A program made the position numbers and the translations under genes. Source: Psychromonas sp030397575 (GTDB lineage Bacteria > Pseudomonadota > Gammaproteobacteria > Enterobacterales > Psychromonadaceae). Taken from it: a stretch of DNA of 64,000 nucleotides. Shown in pieces: positions 19,075 to 28,082 of the stretch. The notes beneath the pieces were generated by a model. The model saw only the letters and a list, made by a program, of their open reading frames with translations. It was not told the DNA's origin and did not search any database. The stretch lies in NCBI RefSeq assembly GCF_046250175.1, contig NZ_CP176468.1; one strand, given 5' to 3'. Position 1 is the stretch's first letter, and the number at the start of each line of letters is the position of its first letter.

Positions 19075-19665
19075 TTACTTCAGCGATATATAGTTATTAC
19101 GAGCATATTGGGGACGAGCTGCTTTTAATACTTCCGCTTCAGTCTCTGTCAATTTTCCAACAGGTAATCCTATCACCTTGTGGGTTAAGTGCTCTCTTGC
19201 TTCAATGGCAATAGACAGTTTGATAATACGACTGCTTCCCTTAATTTCTTGTGTTTCAAAAGCTGGCGCTAGTACACCAGAAGCTAATAAATTGCTCACC
19301 GCAGGTTCCGTTAGTGGCAAAGCCAATACGGTTTTACGTTGAATAATAAACTCTCGTAATAAGGCTTTTTCTTCAAAGTCTAACTGACGGATCATCTTGT
19401 TTCTACGCACTATTAAACGCTGGTTCATGTAATACTCTTTTAACCCAGAGAATGAAAATGATAACAATCGAGTCAATAGATAACAGCCAGTTAATAGGGT
19501 TAACACCCATATGTAAGGTGCATATGAAGCGGGTAATAGATCTGAGTTATTGAGAGAAAATAATGAACTAGGGATAACCAATAAAACAGCACAACTCACA
19601 CACATCCACATCATAGTCGTGGTGATCCCTTGTTGCTCTGTCATGCGTTGTAAAAAGTGTTTCAT
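19075..19665 (-). CDS. SieB-like (superinfection exclusion B family) membrane protein
   Basis: A 196-residue protein with two N-terminal transmembrane helices (about residues 18-35 and 48-68), followed by a cytoplasmic domain. The LDFEEKALLREFI segment, with a hydrophobic stretch and a small-domain C-terminus, resembles the chromosomal superinfection-exclusion-B protein family. The name derives from a phage protein; most chromosomal members have no proven role, so I do not claim phage exclusion here. The ATG at 19665 has AGGAG six bases away; an in-frame TTG further upstream is rejected. Confidence 0.6.
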   Translation of the reverse strand: MKHFLQRMTEQQGITTTMMWMCVSCAVLLVIPSSLFSLNNSDLLPASYAPYIWVLTLLTGCYLLTRLLSFSFSGLKEYYMNQRLIVRRNKMIRQLDFEEKALLREFIIQRKTVLALPLTEPAVSNLLASGVLAPAFETQEIKGSSRIIKLSIAIEAREHLTHKVIGLPVGKLTETEAEVLKAARPQYARNNYISLK

Positions 19666-19841
19666 AATAGCTCCTGCCAATAAATTGTTGCACAGCTATA
19701 GAAAAGCAGGAAACATGCCAAGAATAAAAATCATAAAGAACAAGATGTATTTGTATTTACTTGGACCGGTAAATAATCCAGTAACACGAGTAGTTGGATA
19801 TGGTACGATAAAAGTATTATATATTGTGTAAGGTTAATGTT

Positions 19842-20747
19842 ATGAATTTCAGAGATCTCGAGTACCTGATTGCTTTAGAAGAATTAAAACATTTTAGAAA
19901 AGCCGCTGATAGATGTTTTGTCAGTCAACCAACATTAAGTGGTCAAATTAAAAAATTAGAAGAAGAGCTTAATGTTCAATTAATGGAACGATCTTCAAGA
20001 AAGGTTATCTTCACACCTGCTGGCCTAGATATCGTAGCGAAAGCGAAAACAATTCTATTGGAAGCCAAGTCATTAAAAGAGATTGCAAAGAGCCATAATG
20101 AGCCGATGCGAGGCACATTACATATTGGTCTGATCCCAACTGTTGCTCCTTACTTACTCCCATTAATTGTTCCAGTAATGAAAGAAGCATTCCCTGATTT
20201 AGAGTTATATCTACATGAGAATCAAACCCAGACTCTGATCAAACAGTTAGAAGAAGGTGAATTAGATTGTTTAATGTTAGCGTTAATGCCAGATATGGAA
20301 CAATTTAAACAACTAGTACTTTACGATGAGCCACTAGAACTCGCATTATCTGATAAACATGCATGGTCTAATCAACGCCATATTAATTTACAAGAGCTAA
20401 GCGGTGAACATGTATTAATGTTAGCCGATGGGCATTGTTTACGCGATCAAGCGTTAGGATTCTGTTTTGCTGCAGGTGCGATTGAAGATAATAGCTTTAA
20501 AGCAACGAGTTTAGAAACATTACGTCATATGATCAGTGCAGACAACGGTGTTACTTTGCTGCCTCAACTGGCAATACCGTTAAATCGTTATCAGGCTGGT
20601 GTAAAATATATCCCGTTTGAACCACCAGTACCATCACGTAAAATCGTACTGTTAAGTCGCAATAACAGTGCACGACAAGCTTGCTTTGATAAGTTAGCGG
20701 AAGTAATTAATAAAGCCGTGCAGGCGCGATTAGACGAGTACCTTTAA
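19842..20747 (+). CDS. oxyR: Hydrogen-peroxide sensor and transcriptional regulator OxyR
   Basis: A LysR-family activator that senses peroxide by disulphide formation. At 301 residues it matches E. coli (305). The N-terminal helix-turn-helix reads HFRKAADRCFVSQPTLSGQI. The redox motif GHCLRDQALGFC places the cysteines at residues 199 and 208, exactly the E. coli numbering, which also confirms the ATG at 19842 over an upstream TTG. No adjacent catalase or ahpC is in the window. Confidence 0.96.
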   Translation: MNFRDLEYLIALEELKHFRKAADRCFVSQPTLSGQIKKLEEELNVQLMERSSRKVIFTPAGLDIVAKAKTILLEAKSLKEIAKSHNEPMRGTLHIGLIPTVAPYLLPLIVPVMKEAFPDLELYLHENQTQTLIKQLEEGELDCLMLALMPDMEQFKQLVLYDEPLELALSDKHAWSNQRHINLQELSGEHVLMLADGHCLRDQALGFCFAAGAIEDNSFKATSLETLRHMISADNGVTLLPQLAIPLNRYQAGVKYIPFEPPVPSRKIVLLSRNNSARQACFDKLAEVINKAVQARLDEYL

Positions 20748-20794
20748 GTACAACAAACTATCTTACTAATATAAGGTAGTTTGAATTTCAGACA

Positions 20795-20826
20795 CAAAAA
20801 AGCCGAACATAAGTTCGGCTTTTTTA
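20795..20826. terminator. Bidirectional terminator between oxyR and rplQ
   Basis: AGCCGAAC and GTTCGGCT form a perfect 8-bp stem with a 4-base loop, flanked by A6 on the left and T7 on the right, so it can end both oxyR and the converging alpha operon. Confidence 0.92.
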
Positions 20827-20844
20827 TTGCAACTATAAAGAAGC

Positions 20845-21225
20845 TTACGCTTCTTCGTCCGCTACAACTGGACGGTCTACAAACTGGATGTAAGCCATTG
20901 GAGCTTTATCGCCAGTACGGAAACCACATTTAATGATACTAGTGTAACCACCAGGACGAGTCGCGTAGCGAGGACCTAGTTCATTAAATAATTTTGCCAC
21001 TACTGCATCATCACGAAGACGAGCAAATGCTAGACGACGGTTAGCAACGCTATCCGTTTTAGCTAATGTAATTAATGGCTCAATTACACGACGCAATTCT
21101 TTTGCTTTTGGCACTGTAGTTTTAATAACTTCGTGCGTAGCAATAGAGATTGCCATATTACGAAACATAGCCTGACGGTGGCTGCTGTTTCGGTTAAGTT
21201 GACGTCCACTTTGACGATGGCGCAT
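20845..21225 (-). CDS. rplQ: 50S ribosomal protein L17
   Basis: L17 binds 23S rRNA near the exit-tunnel region. At 126 residues (E. coli 127) it starts MRHRQSGRQLNRNSSHR, the family signature. It is the last gene of the alpha operon, 36 bases after rpoA, and ends at a strong bidirectional terminator. Confidence 0.98.
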   Translation of the reverse strand: MRHRQSGRQLNRNSSHRQAMFRNMAISIATHEVIKTTVPKAKELRRVIEPLITLAKTDSVANRRLAFARLRDDAVVAKLFNELGPRYATRPGGYTSIIKCGFRTGDKAPMAYIQFVDRPVVADEEA

Positions 21226-21261
21226 AACCTAATCCTTATTTATTCGTGAATCGGTTTAATA

Positions 21262-22248
21262 CTAATCTTCGATTAGACTTGCTGGTGGCCAGTTTTCTAA
21301 GCGCATGCCTAGAGACAGTCCACGTGATGCAAGCACATCTTTGATTTCAGTTAGAGACTTCTTACCTAAGTTAGGCGTTTTTAGAAGTTCAACTTCAGTA
21401 CGTTGTACTAGATCACCGATATAGTGAATCGACTCTGCTTTCAAACAGTTAGCAGAACGAACAGTTAGTTCTAAATCATCTACTGGGCGTAAAAGAATTG
21501 GATCAAACTCAGGTTTAGCTTCAGCTACTGGTGCTTCATAAGTAGTGCGCAGATCAACAAATGCGTCTAATTGCTCAGCTAAAATTGTAGCTGCGCGACG
21601 AATTGCCTCTTCTGGCTCTAAAGTACCATCTGTTTCCATATCGATAACAAGCTTGTCTAAATCGGTACGTTGTTCAACACGAGCTGATTCAACACTGTAA
21701 GCAATACGCTCAACAGGACTGAAAGTCGCATCGACTAATAGACGACCAATTGGACGCTCATCTTCTTCGCTATGAATACGAGATGAAGCTGGAACATAAC
21801 CGCGACCTGATTCAATTTTAATACGCATGCTGATTTCAGCATTGCCTGTTAAATTACAGATCACATGTTCTGGGTTGACTATCTCTACATCACCATCATG
21901 AATGATGTCGCCTGCAGTAACAGGACCAGCGCCAGATTTAGTTAAACTAACTAAAACTTCATTTTTACCTTCAAGCTTTACAGCTAGACCTTTAAGGTTA
22001 AGAAGAATCTCTAGGATGTCTTCTTGAACGCCTTCTTTTGTGCTGTACTCATGTTGTACACCATCAATTTCGACTTCTGTTACCGCCGTTCCCGGCATAG
22101 ATGATAACAAAATACGACGAAGAGCATTACCCAAAGTATGGCCAAAGCCACGCTCTAGTGGCTCAAGAACCACTTTTGCTCTAGTTGTTGAAACTTGTTC
22201 GATATCAACTAATCTTGGTTTTAGAAAATCAATTACAGAACCCTGCAT
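21262..22248 (-). CDS. rpoA: RNA polymerase alpha subunit
   Basis: Alpha dimerises to nucleate RNA polymerase assembly, and its C-terminal domain contacts UP elements and activators. At 328 residues it is nearly the same as E. coli (329). The N-terminal domain has GFGHTLGNALRRILLSSMPG; the C-terminal domain has the helix-hairpin-helix TPNLGKKSLTEIKDVLASRG. It lies between rpsD and rplQ as usual. Confidence 0.98.
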   Translation of the reverse strand: MQGSVIDFLKPRLVDIEQVSTTRAKVVLEPLERGFGHTLGNALRRILLSSMPGTAVTEVEIDGVQHEYSTKEGVQEDILEILLNLKGLAVKLEGKNEVLVSLTKSGAGPVTAGDIIHDGDVEIVNPEHVICNLTGNAEISMRIKIESGRGYVPASSRIHSEEDERPIGRLLVDATFSPVERIAYSVESARVEQRTDLDKLVIDMETDGTLEPEEAIRRAATILAEQLDAFVDLRTTYEAPVAEAKPEFDPILLRPVDDLELTVRSANCLKAESIHYIGDLVQRTEVELLKTPNLGKKSLTEIKDVLASRGLSLGMRLENWPPASLIED

Positions 22249-22273
22249 TTGTGCCCTCTCTTAACAGTTAACT

Positions 22274-22894
22274 TTACTTAGAGTAAAGCTCGATGATTAA
22301 CTGTTCGTTAATCTCAGCAGATAAATCTGAACGTTCAGGTTGACGCTTAAATTCGCCTTCCATCTTCGTTGTATCAACTTCTACCCAAGCTAGGGCTTCA
22401 CGTTGACCAGCGATTTCTAATGCAGCGCCAATACGTGATTGCTTTTTAGCTTTCTCACGGATCGCGATAACGTCGCTAGGTTTAACGTTGAATGAAGGGA
22501 TATTTACAACTTTACCGTTCACTAGAATAGCTTTATGGCTAACTAGTTGACGTGATTCAGCACGTGTTGCGCCAAAGCCCATGCGGTATACAACATTGTC
22601 TAAACGACCTTCAAGAAGTTGAAGTAAGTTTTCGCCAGTGTTGCCCTGTAAACGAGCAGCTTCTTTATAGTAGTTACGGAATTGCTTTTCTAATACACCG
22701 TACATACGACGTACTTTTTGCTTTTCACGTAATTGTAAACCGTAGTCTGATAGACGTGGTTTACGTGCACCGTGTACACCTGGTGCATTTTCGATCTTAC
22801 ACTTAGAATCGATCGCGCGGACACCTGATTTTAAGAATAAATCAGTTCCTTCACGACGGCTAAGCTTAAGCTTAGGACCTAAATATCTTGCCAT
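22274..22894 (-). CDS. rpsD: 30S ribosomal protein S4
   Basis: S4 nucleates 30S assembly on the 16S 5' domain and represses the alpha operon by binding the rpsM leader. At 206 residues it equals E. coli. The S4 RNA-binding domain is near residues 95-155 (LLQLLEGRLDNVVYRMGF). The matching leader is visible upstream of rpsM in this window. Confidence 0.98.
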   Translation of the reverse strand: MARYLGPKLKLSRREGTDLFLKSGVRAIDSKCKIENAPGVHGARKPRLSDYGLQLREKQKVRRMYGVLEKQFRNYYKEAARLQGNTGENLLQLLEGRLDNVVYRMGFGATRAESRQLVSHKAILVNGKVVNIPSFNVKPSDVIAIREKAKKQSRIGAALEIAGQREALAWVEVDTTKMEGEFKRQPERSDLSAEINEQLIIELYSK

Positions 22895-22927
22895 TGTTCT
22901 TTCTCCAATTACCTTAGAAAGCTGCGA

Positions 22928-23317
22928 TTAAACGCGACGTTTCTTTGGTGGACGACAACCATTATGAGGGATCGGTGTAACGTCAGTAATATTAGTTACA
23001 CGGAAACCCGCCGCGTTTAGTGCGCGAATCGAAGATTCACGACCAGGTCCTGGTCCATTTACAAAAACTTCAACGTTTTTAAGACCGTACTCTTTAGCTG
23101 CTTCAGCAGCACGCTCAGCAGCAACCTGTGCAGCGAACGGAGTAGATTTACGAGAACCACGGAAACCAGAACCACCTGCAGTAGCCCAAGAAAGAGCATT
23201 ACCTTGACGGTCTGTAATAGTTACGATTGTGTTGTTGAAAGAAGCATGGATGTGAGCCATACCATCAGCAACTTGCTTTTTAACGCGCTTGCGAGCACGA
23301 GTTGGTGTTTTAGCCAT
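22928..23317 (-). CDS. rpsK: 30S ribosomal protein S11
   Basis: S11 forms part of the 30S platform near the E site. At 129 residues it equals E. coli. The signatures HASFNNTIVTITD and the C-terminal DVTPIPHNGCRPPKKRRV are present. It lies 11 bases after rpsM and 33 bases before rpsD. Confidence 0.98.
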   Translation of the reverse strand: MAKTPTRARKRVKKQVADGMAHIHASFNNTIVTITDRQGNALSWATAGGSGFRGSRKSTPFAAQVAAERAAEAAKEYGLKNVEVFVNGPGPGRESSIRALNAAGFRVTNITDVTPIPHNGCRPPKKRRV

Positions 23318-23328
23318 TATCTCTTACC

Positions 23329-23685
23329 CTATTTCTTAATTGCTTTACGCGGACCTTTACGAGTACGAGCATTCGTTTTAGAACGCTGTCCACGTAGAGG
23401 TAAGCTGCGACGGTGACGAAGTCCACGGTAACAACCAAGGTCCATAAGACGCTTGATGCTCATAGATACTTCACGACGTAAATCACCTTCAACGGCGAAT
23501 TTAGCTACTTCTGTACGAAGAGCTTCGATTTGTGTTTCATCCAGATCTTTAAGCTTAGTAGTTTCAGCTACGCCTGACTCAGCACAAATAATTTGTGAAC
23601 GAGTCTTGCCGATGCCAAAAATAGCAGTTAATGCGATAACTGCATGCTTATGATCAGGAACGTTAATGCCAGCGATACGGGCCAC
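23329..23685 (-). CDS. rpsM: 30S ribosomal protein S13
   Basis: S13 sits on the 30S head and contacts the P-site tRNA and bridge B1. At 118 residues it equals E. coli, with ARIAGINVPDHKHAVIALT at the N-terminus and LRGQRSKTNARTRKGPRK at the C-terminus. Translation begins at a GTG (23685) with AGGAG ahead, as in E. coli. It is the first gene of the alpha operon. Confidence 0.97.
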   Translation of the reverse strand: MARIAGINVPDHKHAVIALTAIFGIGKTRSQIICAESGVAETTKLKDLDETQIEALRTEVAKFAVEGDLRREVSMSIKRLMDLGCYRGLRHRRSLPLRGQRSKTNARTRKGPRKAIKK

Positions 23686-23746
23686 TATGCACTCCTTAAA
23701 GTTAACGATTCATTTGTGAAAAGCCCGGTAGGATACTCGACAAATG
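23686..23746 (-). promoter_or_regulatory. Alpha-operon leader (S4-binding pseudoknot type)
   Basis: Directly upstream of the rpsM GTG the minus strand contains GAGTATCCTACCGGGCTTTT, then AAGGAGTGCATAGTG. Both resemble the E. coli alpha-operon leader in which S4 binds a pseudoknot and traps the ribosome. Flanking CATTTGT and ACAAATG can pair to form the first stem (positions 23711-23746). The assignment rests on recalled similarity; the pseudoknot fold is not computed. Confidence 0.7.
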
Positions 23747-23767
23747 ATAAATTAGCAAACAAAACAC

Positions 23768-23794
23768 AGCTTAGATGAAAAATTCATCTAAGCT
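23768..23794 (-). terminator. 12-bp hairpin between rpmJ and rpsM
   Basis: AGCTTAGATGAA and TTCATCTAAGCT pair perfectly around a 3-base loop. On the minus strand it is followed by GTGTTTTGTTTG, so it could be a partial terminator or attenuator, or a processing site, between the spc and alpha transcripts. A shorter ATCCTA/TAGGAT hairpin precedes it. Confidence 0.55.
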
Positions 23795-23821
23795 GCTGAT
23801 ATATCCTAAATCTATCTAGGA

Positions 23822-23935
23822 TTAGCCTTGGCGTTGTTTATGCTTTGGCTCTACGCAGATAACTCGCACCACACCGTGGCGTTTGATAACTTTGCAGTTA
23901 CGACAGATTTTTTTAACGGATGCACGAACTTTCAT
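23822..23935 (-). CDS. rpmJ: 50S ribosomal protein L36
   Basis: A 37-residue protein that stabilises 23S rRNA. Translation gives MKVRASVKKICRNCKVIKRH at the N-terminus. Cys11, Cys14, Cys27 and His32 make this the zinc-binding (C+) form. It lies 34 bases after secY, closing the spc operon. Confidence 0.96.
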   Translation of the reverse strand: MKVRASVKKICRNCKVIKRHGVVRVICVEPKHKQRQG

Positions 23936-23969
23936 TGCAACACTCCGTGATTATAACTATCAGACTTGG

Positions 23970-25298
23970 TTATTTACCGTAGTCTTTCAAGTTAGCTTTT
24001 TTCAAGACAGAATCATATTGATTAGACATCAAATGAGTCTGCACCTGTGCCATAAAGTCCATGATAACAACAACGATAATTAATAACGAAGTACCACCGA
24101 AGTAGAACTGCGTATTCATCGCCACCATCATAAACTCGGGAATCAAACAGATAAAAGTAATATACAACGCACCAGCTAATGTTAGACGCGTCATCACTTT
24201 ATCAATGTAACGTGATGTTTGTTCTCCTGGACGGATTCCTGGGATAAAGGCACCGCTTTTCTTCAGATTATCTGCTGTCTCACGTGGATTGAACGTAAGT
24301 GCAGTATAAAAGAAGCAAAAGAAGATAATAGCAGCTGCATATAACATCATATGCAACGGTTGTCCTGGCTGTAACGCCAAAGAAACATCCGATAACCAAC
24401 TTAAACCTTCAGTCTGACCAAACCACTGGGCAATAGTACCAGGAAATAAGATAACACTCGAGGCAAAAATTGCAGGGATTACACCAGCCATATTTAATTT
24501 TAATGGCAAGTGAGTGCTTTGCGCAGCAAAAACCTTACGGCCTTGTTGACGTTTTGCGTAGTTAACGACGATTCGACGTTGACCACGTTCTACAAATACT
24601 ACAAACGCAGTAGTTGCAAAAACGATAACAATTAATGCTAGTAACACTAGAAGATGAATTTCACCTTGACGTGCTTGCTCAGCAGTTTGCCCGATTGCCG
24701 ATGGCAACCCAGCAATAATACCTACAAAGATAATGATAGAAATACCATTACCAATACCGCGCTCAGTGATTTGCTCGCCTAGCCACATAAGGAACATAGT
24801 TCCTGTTACTAAACTTACAACTGCCGTTACATAGAAACTAAGACCTGCATTTTCAACAAGTCCCGGCATCATAGTTGGCAAACCGGTTGCGATACCAATT
24901 GCTTGGAACGTACCTAAAACCAAAGTACCGTAGCGTGTATACTGGTTAATCTTACGACGACCAGACTCACCCTCTTTCTTTAACTCAGCTAAAGGAGGAT
25001 GAACTACCGTAAGCAATTGGATAATAATAGACGCAGAAATATACGGCATTATACCCAATGCAAAGATAGAAGCACGCTCAAGCGCACCACCAGAGAACAT
25101 GTTAAACATTTCAATGATGGTACCCTTTTGCTGTTCGAATAAATCAGCTAGGACAGCGGCGTCAATACCAGGAATTGGAACAAAAGAGCCTGCACGGAAC
25201 ACTAAAATAGCGCCTAAAACAAATAATAAACGAGTTTTAAGTTCGCTTAAATTGCTTCCTTGTGCCGCTTTCGGATCTAACCCTGGTTTCTTAGCCAT
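23970..25298 (-). CDS. secY: Protein translocase subunit SecY
   Basis: SecY forms the protein-conducting channel of the SecYEG translocon in the inner membrane. At 442 residues (E. coli 443) it has ten predicted transmembrane helices. The plug-region GSFVPIPGIDA, the motif YARYGTL-like INQYTRYGTLVLGT and the cytoplasmic loop ANNLKKSG-like ETADNLKKSGAFIPGIRPG are visible. It lies in the spc operon between rplO and rpmJ. Confidence 0.97.
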   Translation of the reverse strand: MAKKPGLDPKAAQGSNLSELKTRLLFVLGAILVFRAGSFVPIPGIDAAVLADLFEQQKGTIIEMFNMFSGGALERASIFALGIMPYISASIIIQLLTVVHPPLAELKKEGESGRRKINQYTRYGTLVLGTFQAIGIATGLPTMMPGLVENAGLSFYVTAVVSLVTGTMFLMWLGEQITERGIGNGISIIIFVGIIAGLPSAIGQTAEQARQGEIHLLVLLALIVIVFATTAFVVFVERGQRRIVVNYAKRQQGRKVFAAQSTHLPLKLNMAGVIPAIFASSVILFPGTIAQWFGQTEGLSWLSDVSLALQPGQPLHMMLYAAAIIFFCFFYTALTFNPRETADNLKKSGAFIPGIRPGEQTSRYIDKVMTRLTLAGALYITFICLIPEFMMVAMNTQFYFGGTSLLIIVVVIMDFMAQVQTHLMSNQYDSVLKKANLKDYGK

Positions 25299-25304
25299 TG
25301 CCTA

Positions 25305-25739
25305 TTATTCCTCGATTTTTCCGCCCGCCGCTTCGATTGCAGCACGAGCACCTTTAGTAACACCAAGGCCTTGTACTGTAACTGAGCGAGAGATTTCACC
25401 AGATAGAACTACTTTTGCAAACTTAACAGTGTTTACAAGTAGACCTGCCTGTTTCAACGTTTCTAGTGTCACGATATCGCCTTCTACTTGTGCGATTTCG
25501 TTCAAACGAACTTCACCGGTAACAAGAGATTTACGAGATGTGAAACCAAATTTTGGTAAACGTTGTTTCAAAGGCATTTGACCACCTTCAAAACCAGGAC
25601 GTACTGTACCGCCTGAACGAGATTTTTGACCTTTGTGACCGCGGCCACCTGTCTTACCTAGTCCAGAACCGATACCACGGCCTACACGTTTAGCAGCAGG
25701 TTTTGAACCAGCTGCTGGAGATAGAGTATTAAGTTTCAT
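25305..25739 (-). CDS. rplO: 50S ribosomal protein L15
   Basis: L15 is a late-assembly 50S protein. At 144 residues it equals E. coli. It begins MKLNTLSPAAGSKPAAKRVG, followed by the Gly/Lys-rich loop GKTGGRGHKGQKSRSGG. Its stop is 6 bases before the secY start. Confidence 0.98.
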   Translation of the reverse strand: MKLNTLSPAAGSKPAAKRVGRGIGSGLGKTGGRGHKGQKSRSGGTVRPGFEGGQMPLKQRLPKFGFTSRKSLVTGEVRLNEIAQVEGDIVTLETLKQAGLLVNTVKFAKVVLSGEISRSVTVQGLGVTKGARAAIEAAGGKIEE

Positions 25740-25741
25740 TA

Positions 25742-25924
25742 TTACCCCTCAACCTTAACCATGTAGTAAACTTTATTAACCATACCACGTACTGCTGGAG
25801 TATCTTCCAACTCAACAGTATGACCGATGCGACGCAGACCTAAGCCTGTTAATGTTGCACGGTGCTTTGGTAAACGGCCAATTGCACTTTTGGTTTGAGT
25901 TACTTTAATCGTTTTAGTAGCCAT
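25742..25924 (-). CDS. rpmD: 50S ribosomal protein L30
   Basis: A 60-residue protein (E. coli 59) with the L30 motif TQTKSAIGRLPKHRATLTGL. It is two bases from rplO and six from rpsE, typical of the compact spc operon. Confidence 0.97.
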   Translation of the reverse strand: MATKTIKVTQTKSAIGRLPKHRATLTGLGLRRIGHTVELEDTPAVRGMVNKVYYMVKVEG

Positions 25925-25930
25925 GCTGAA

Positions 25931-26431
25931 TTACCCCAGAATATCACTAACGTTTAAGCCACGCTTAGCTGCGATTTGCTCAGGAGAGTTCATGCTCTCT
26001 AGTGCATCCATCGTAGCGCGGACAACGTTAATTGGGTTAGTTGAGCCGTAAGCTTTTGATAGTACGTTTTGTACACCAACAACTTCTAACACGGCACGCA
26101 TTGCACCACCTGCGATGATACCAGTACCTTCAGATGCTGGTTGCATGTATACCTTAGAACCAGAATGACGGCCCTTAACAGGATGCTGCAGAGTGTTACC
26201 TTTTAATTGGATTTCGCTGATATTGCGACGTGCTTTTTCCATAGCTTTTTGAATAGCTGCTGGAACTTCACGTGCTTTACCATAGCCGAAACCAACACGA
26301 CCATTACCATCACCAACAACTGTTAGTGCTGTAAAGCTAAAGATGCGACCACCTTTAACTACTTTTGAAACACGGTTTACTGCGATTAGCTTTTCGTTCA
26401 GATCACCGGTTTGAGATTCTACTTTTGACAT
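25931..26431 (-). CDS. rpsE: 30S ribosomal protein S5
   Basis: S5 is important for decoding accuracy and mRNA unwinding at the entry channel. At 166 residues (E. coli 167) it has the N-terminal double-stranded RNA-binding fold with LIAVNRVSKVVKGGRIFSFT, and GFGYGKAREVPAAIQKAMEK. The spectinomycin loop residues look wild type (VVKGGRIFSF). Confidence 0.98.
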   Translation of the reverse strand: MSKVESQTGDLNEKLIAVNRVSKVVKGGRIFSFTALTVVGDGNGRVGFGYGKAREVPAAIQKAMEKARRNISEIQLKGNTLQHPVKGRHSGSKVYMQPASEGTGIIAGGAMRAVLEVVGVQNVLSKAYGSTNPINVVRATMDALESMNSPEQIAAKRGLNVSDILG

Positions 26432-26442
26432 AATCTTTACCC

Positions 26443-26793
26443 TTAGAACTGTAGACCAGCTTCACGAGCTGCGTCAGCTAGTGCTGCAACACGACCATGG
26501 TATTGGAAACCGCTACGGTCAAAAGAAATTTTAGTAATTCCTTTCTCTACCGCACGTTCTGCAACTAATTTACCAATTAGTTGAGCTGCTTCTTTATTAC
26601 CACCGTTGTTAACTTGGGCAATCACTTCTTTTTCTAATGTAGAAGCGCTTGCTACGACTTGTGCGTCTGCTGTAATTACCTGCGCGTAAGTATGGCGAGG
26701 TGTACGGTTGATCACAAGACGAGTTGCACCAAGATCTTGCAATTTCTTACGTGTGCGGGTAGCACGACGAAGACGAGATGCTTTCTTATCCAT
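26443..26793 (-). CDS. rplR: 50S ribosomal protein L18
   Basis: L18 binds 5S rRNA and links it to the 50S central protuberance. At 116 residues (E. coli 117) it has LVINRTPRHTYAQVI and the C-terminal FDRSGFQYHGRVAALADAAR signature. Confidence 0.98.
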   Translation of the reverse strand: MDKKASRLRRATRTRKKLQDLGATRLVINRTPRHTYAQVITADAQVVASASTLEKEVIAQVNNGGNKEAAQLIGKLVAERAVEKGITKISFDRSGFQYHGRVAALADAAREAGLQF

Positions 26794-26802
26794 AGTCTTA
26801 CC

Positions 26803-27336
26803 TTACTTTTTCTTCGCTTCTTTACGACGCACATTTTCATCAGCGTAACGAACACCTTTACCTTTATAAGGCTCTGGTGGACGGAATGCACGAATCTCTG
26901 CAGCTACTTGGCCTACAACTTGTTTGTCAGCACTTTCTAATACGATTTCTGTTTGGCTAGTAGCCGTTGCAGATACCGATTTAGGTAAAGTGTAAACAAC
27001 AGGGTGTGAAAAACCTAAAGTTAGGTTGATTTCTTGACCTTTAACTTGTGCACGGTAACCAACACCTTGAAGAAGAAGAGTCTTCTTAAAGCCTTCAGTT
27101 ACACCTACAACCATGTTGTTAACGTTAGCACGTGCAGTACCTGCTTGTGCCCATGCGCCAGCTACACCTTCAACAGGTGCAAATGTTAGTACGCCATCTT
27201 CTAATTTAACAACAACAGCATCATTAAGAGTACGAACTAGTTCGCTTTTACCACCTTTTACAGTGATCTCTTGACCGTTTACTTTAACTTCTACGCCAGC
27301 AGGAACAGTAATCGGTGCCTTAGCTATACGAGACAT
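26803..27336 (-). CDS. rplF: 50S ribosomal protein L6
   Basis: L6 sits near the factor-binding site at the base of the L7/L12 stalk. At 177 residues it equals E. coli. Two repeated L6 domains are seen, the second ending with FRPPEPYKGKGVRYADE, the family signature. Confidence 0.98.
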   Translation of the reverse strand: MSRIAKAPITVPAGVEVKVNGQEITVKGGKSELVRTLNDAVVVKLEDGVLTFAPVEGVAGAWAQAGTARANVNNMVVGVTEGFKKTLLLQGVGYRAQVKGQEINLTLGFSHPVVYTLPKSVSATATSQTEIVLESADKQVVGQVAAEIRAFRPPEPYKGKGVRYADENVRRKEAKKK

Positions 27337-27346
27337 AGATTACTCC

Positions 27347-27739
27347 TTAAGATACGTAACAGATGATCTCACCGCCGATGCTTGCATTACGCGCAGCTCG
27401 GTCAGTCATTACACCTTGAGAAGTTGAAACAATCGCAATACCTAAACCAGCCATAACCTTAGGAAGATCGTTTGCACCTTTATAGATACGAAGACCTGGA
27501 CGGCTTACTCGTTTAATAGTATCGATTACTTTTTTGCCTTCGAAGTACTTTAAAGTAACTTCTAGTTCAGGCTTTGTGTCACCAGCAACAGCGAAATCTG
27601 AAATGTAACCTTCAGCTTTAAGCACAGTTGCAATTGCAACTTTTTGCTTAGAAGAAGGCATCTTAACAGATACTTTGCTTGCTGCTTGACCGTTACGAAT
27701 ACGCGTTAGCATATCCGAAATAGGATCTTGCATGCTCAT
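27347..27739 (-). CDS. rpsH: 30S ribosomal protein S8
   Basis: S8 binds 16S helix 21 and, in E. coli, represses the spc operon at rplE. At 130 residues it equals E. coli. It starts MSMQDPISDMLTRIRNGQAA and ends with the STSQGVMTDRAARNASIGGE signature. Confidence 0.98.
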   Translation of the reverse strand: MSMQDPISDMLTRIRNGQAASKVSVKMPSSKQKVAIATVLKAEGYISDFAVAGDTKPELEVTLKYFEGKKVIDTIKRVSRPGLRIYKGANDLPKVMAGLGIAIVSTSQGVMTDRAARNASIGGEIICYVS

Positions 27740-27765
27740 AACTATTTACTCCGTGATTAGTTTGA

Positions 27766-28071
27766 TTACCAGCTGGCTTTTTTCAGGCCAGGGATTTCTC
27801 CGCGCATCATATGCTCACGAACCTTAATACGGCTCATGCCAAATTTACGAAGATAACCATGTGGACGACCAGTAACGTTACAACGGTTACGTTGACGTAC
27901 TGAACTTGAATCACGAGGTAGCGATTGAAGCTCTAACACTGCATTCCAACGATCTTCGTCAGATGTATTTACATTGTTAATAGTTGCTTTTAATGCTGCA
28001 CGCTTTTCAGCGAACTTAGCAACTAACTTCTCACGTTTTACTTCACGCGCTTTCATTGATTGTTTAGCCAT
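27766..28071 (-). CDS. rpsN: 30S ribosomal protein S14
   Basis: S14 is part of the 30S head. At 101 residues this is the long zinc-free (C-) form typical of gammaproteobacteria. The C-terminal RNRCNVTGRPHGYLRKFGMS motif carries no CXXC zinc ligands. Confidence 0.98.
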   Translation of the reverse strand: MAKQSMKAREVKREKLVAKFAEKRAALKATINNVNTSDEDRWNAVLELQSLPRDSSSVRQRNRCNVTGRPHGYLRKFGMSRIKVREHMMRGEIPGLKKASW

Positions 28072-28082
28072 TTTCTAACTCC

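Noticed and set aside
19075..19665. Phage superinfection-exclusion function
   Set aside because: The family name comes from a phage protein. No phage genes surround this one and the similarity is only general, so I kept a family-level call.
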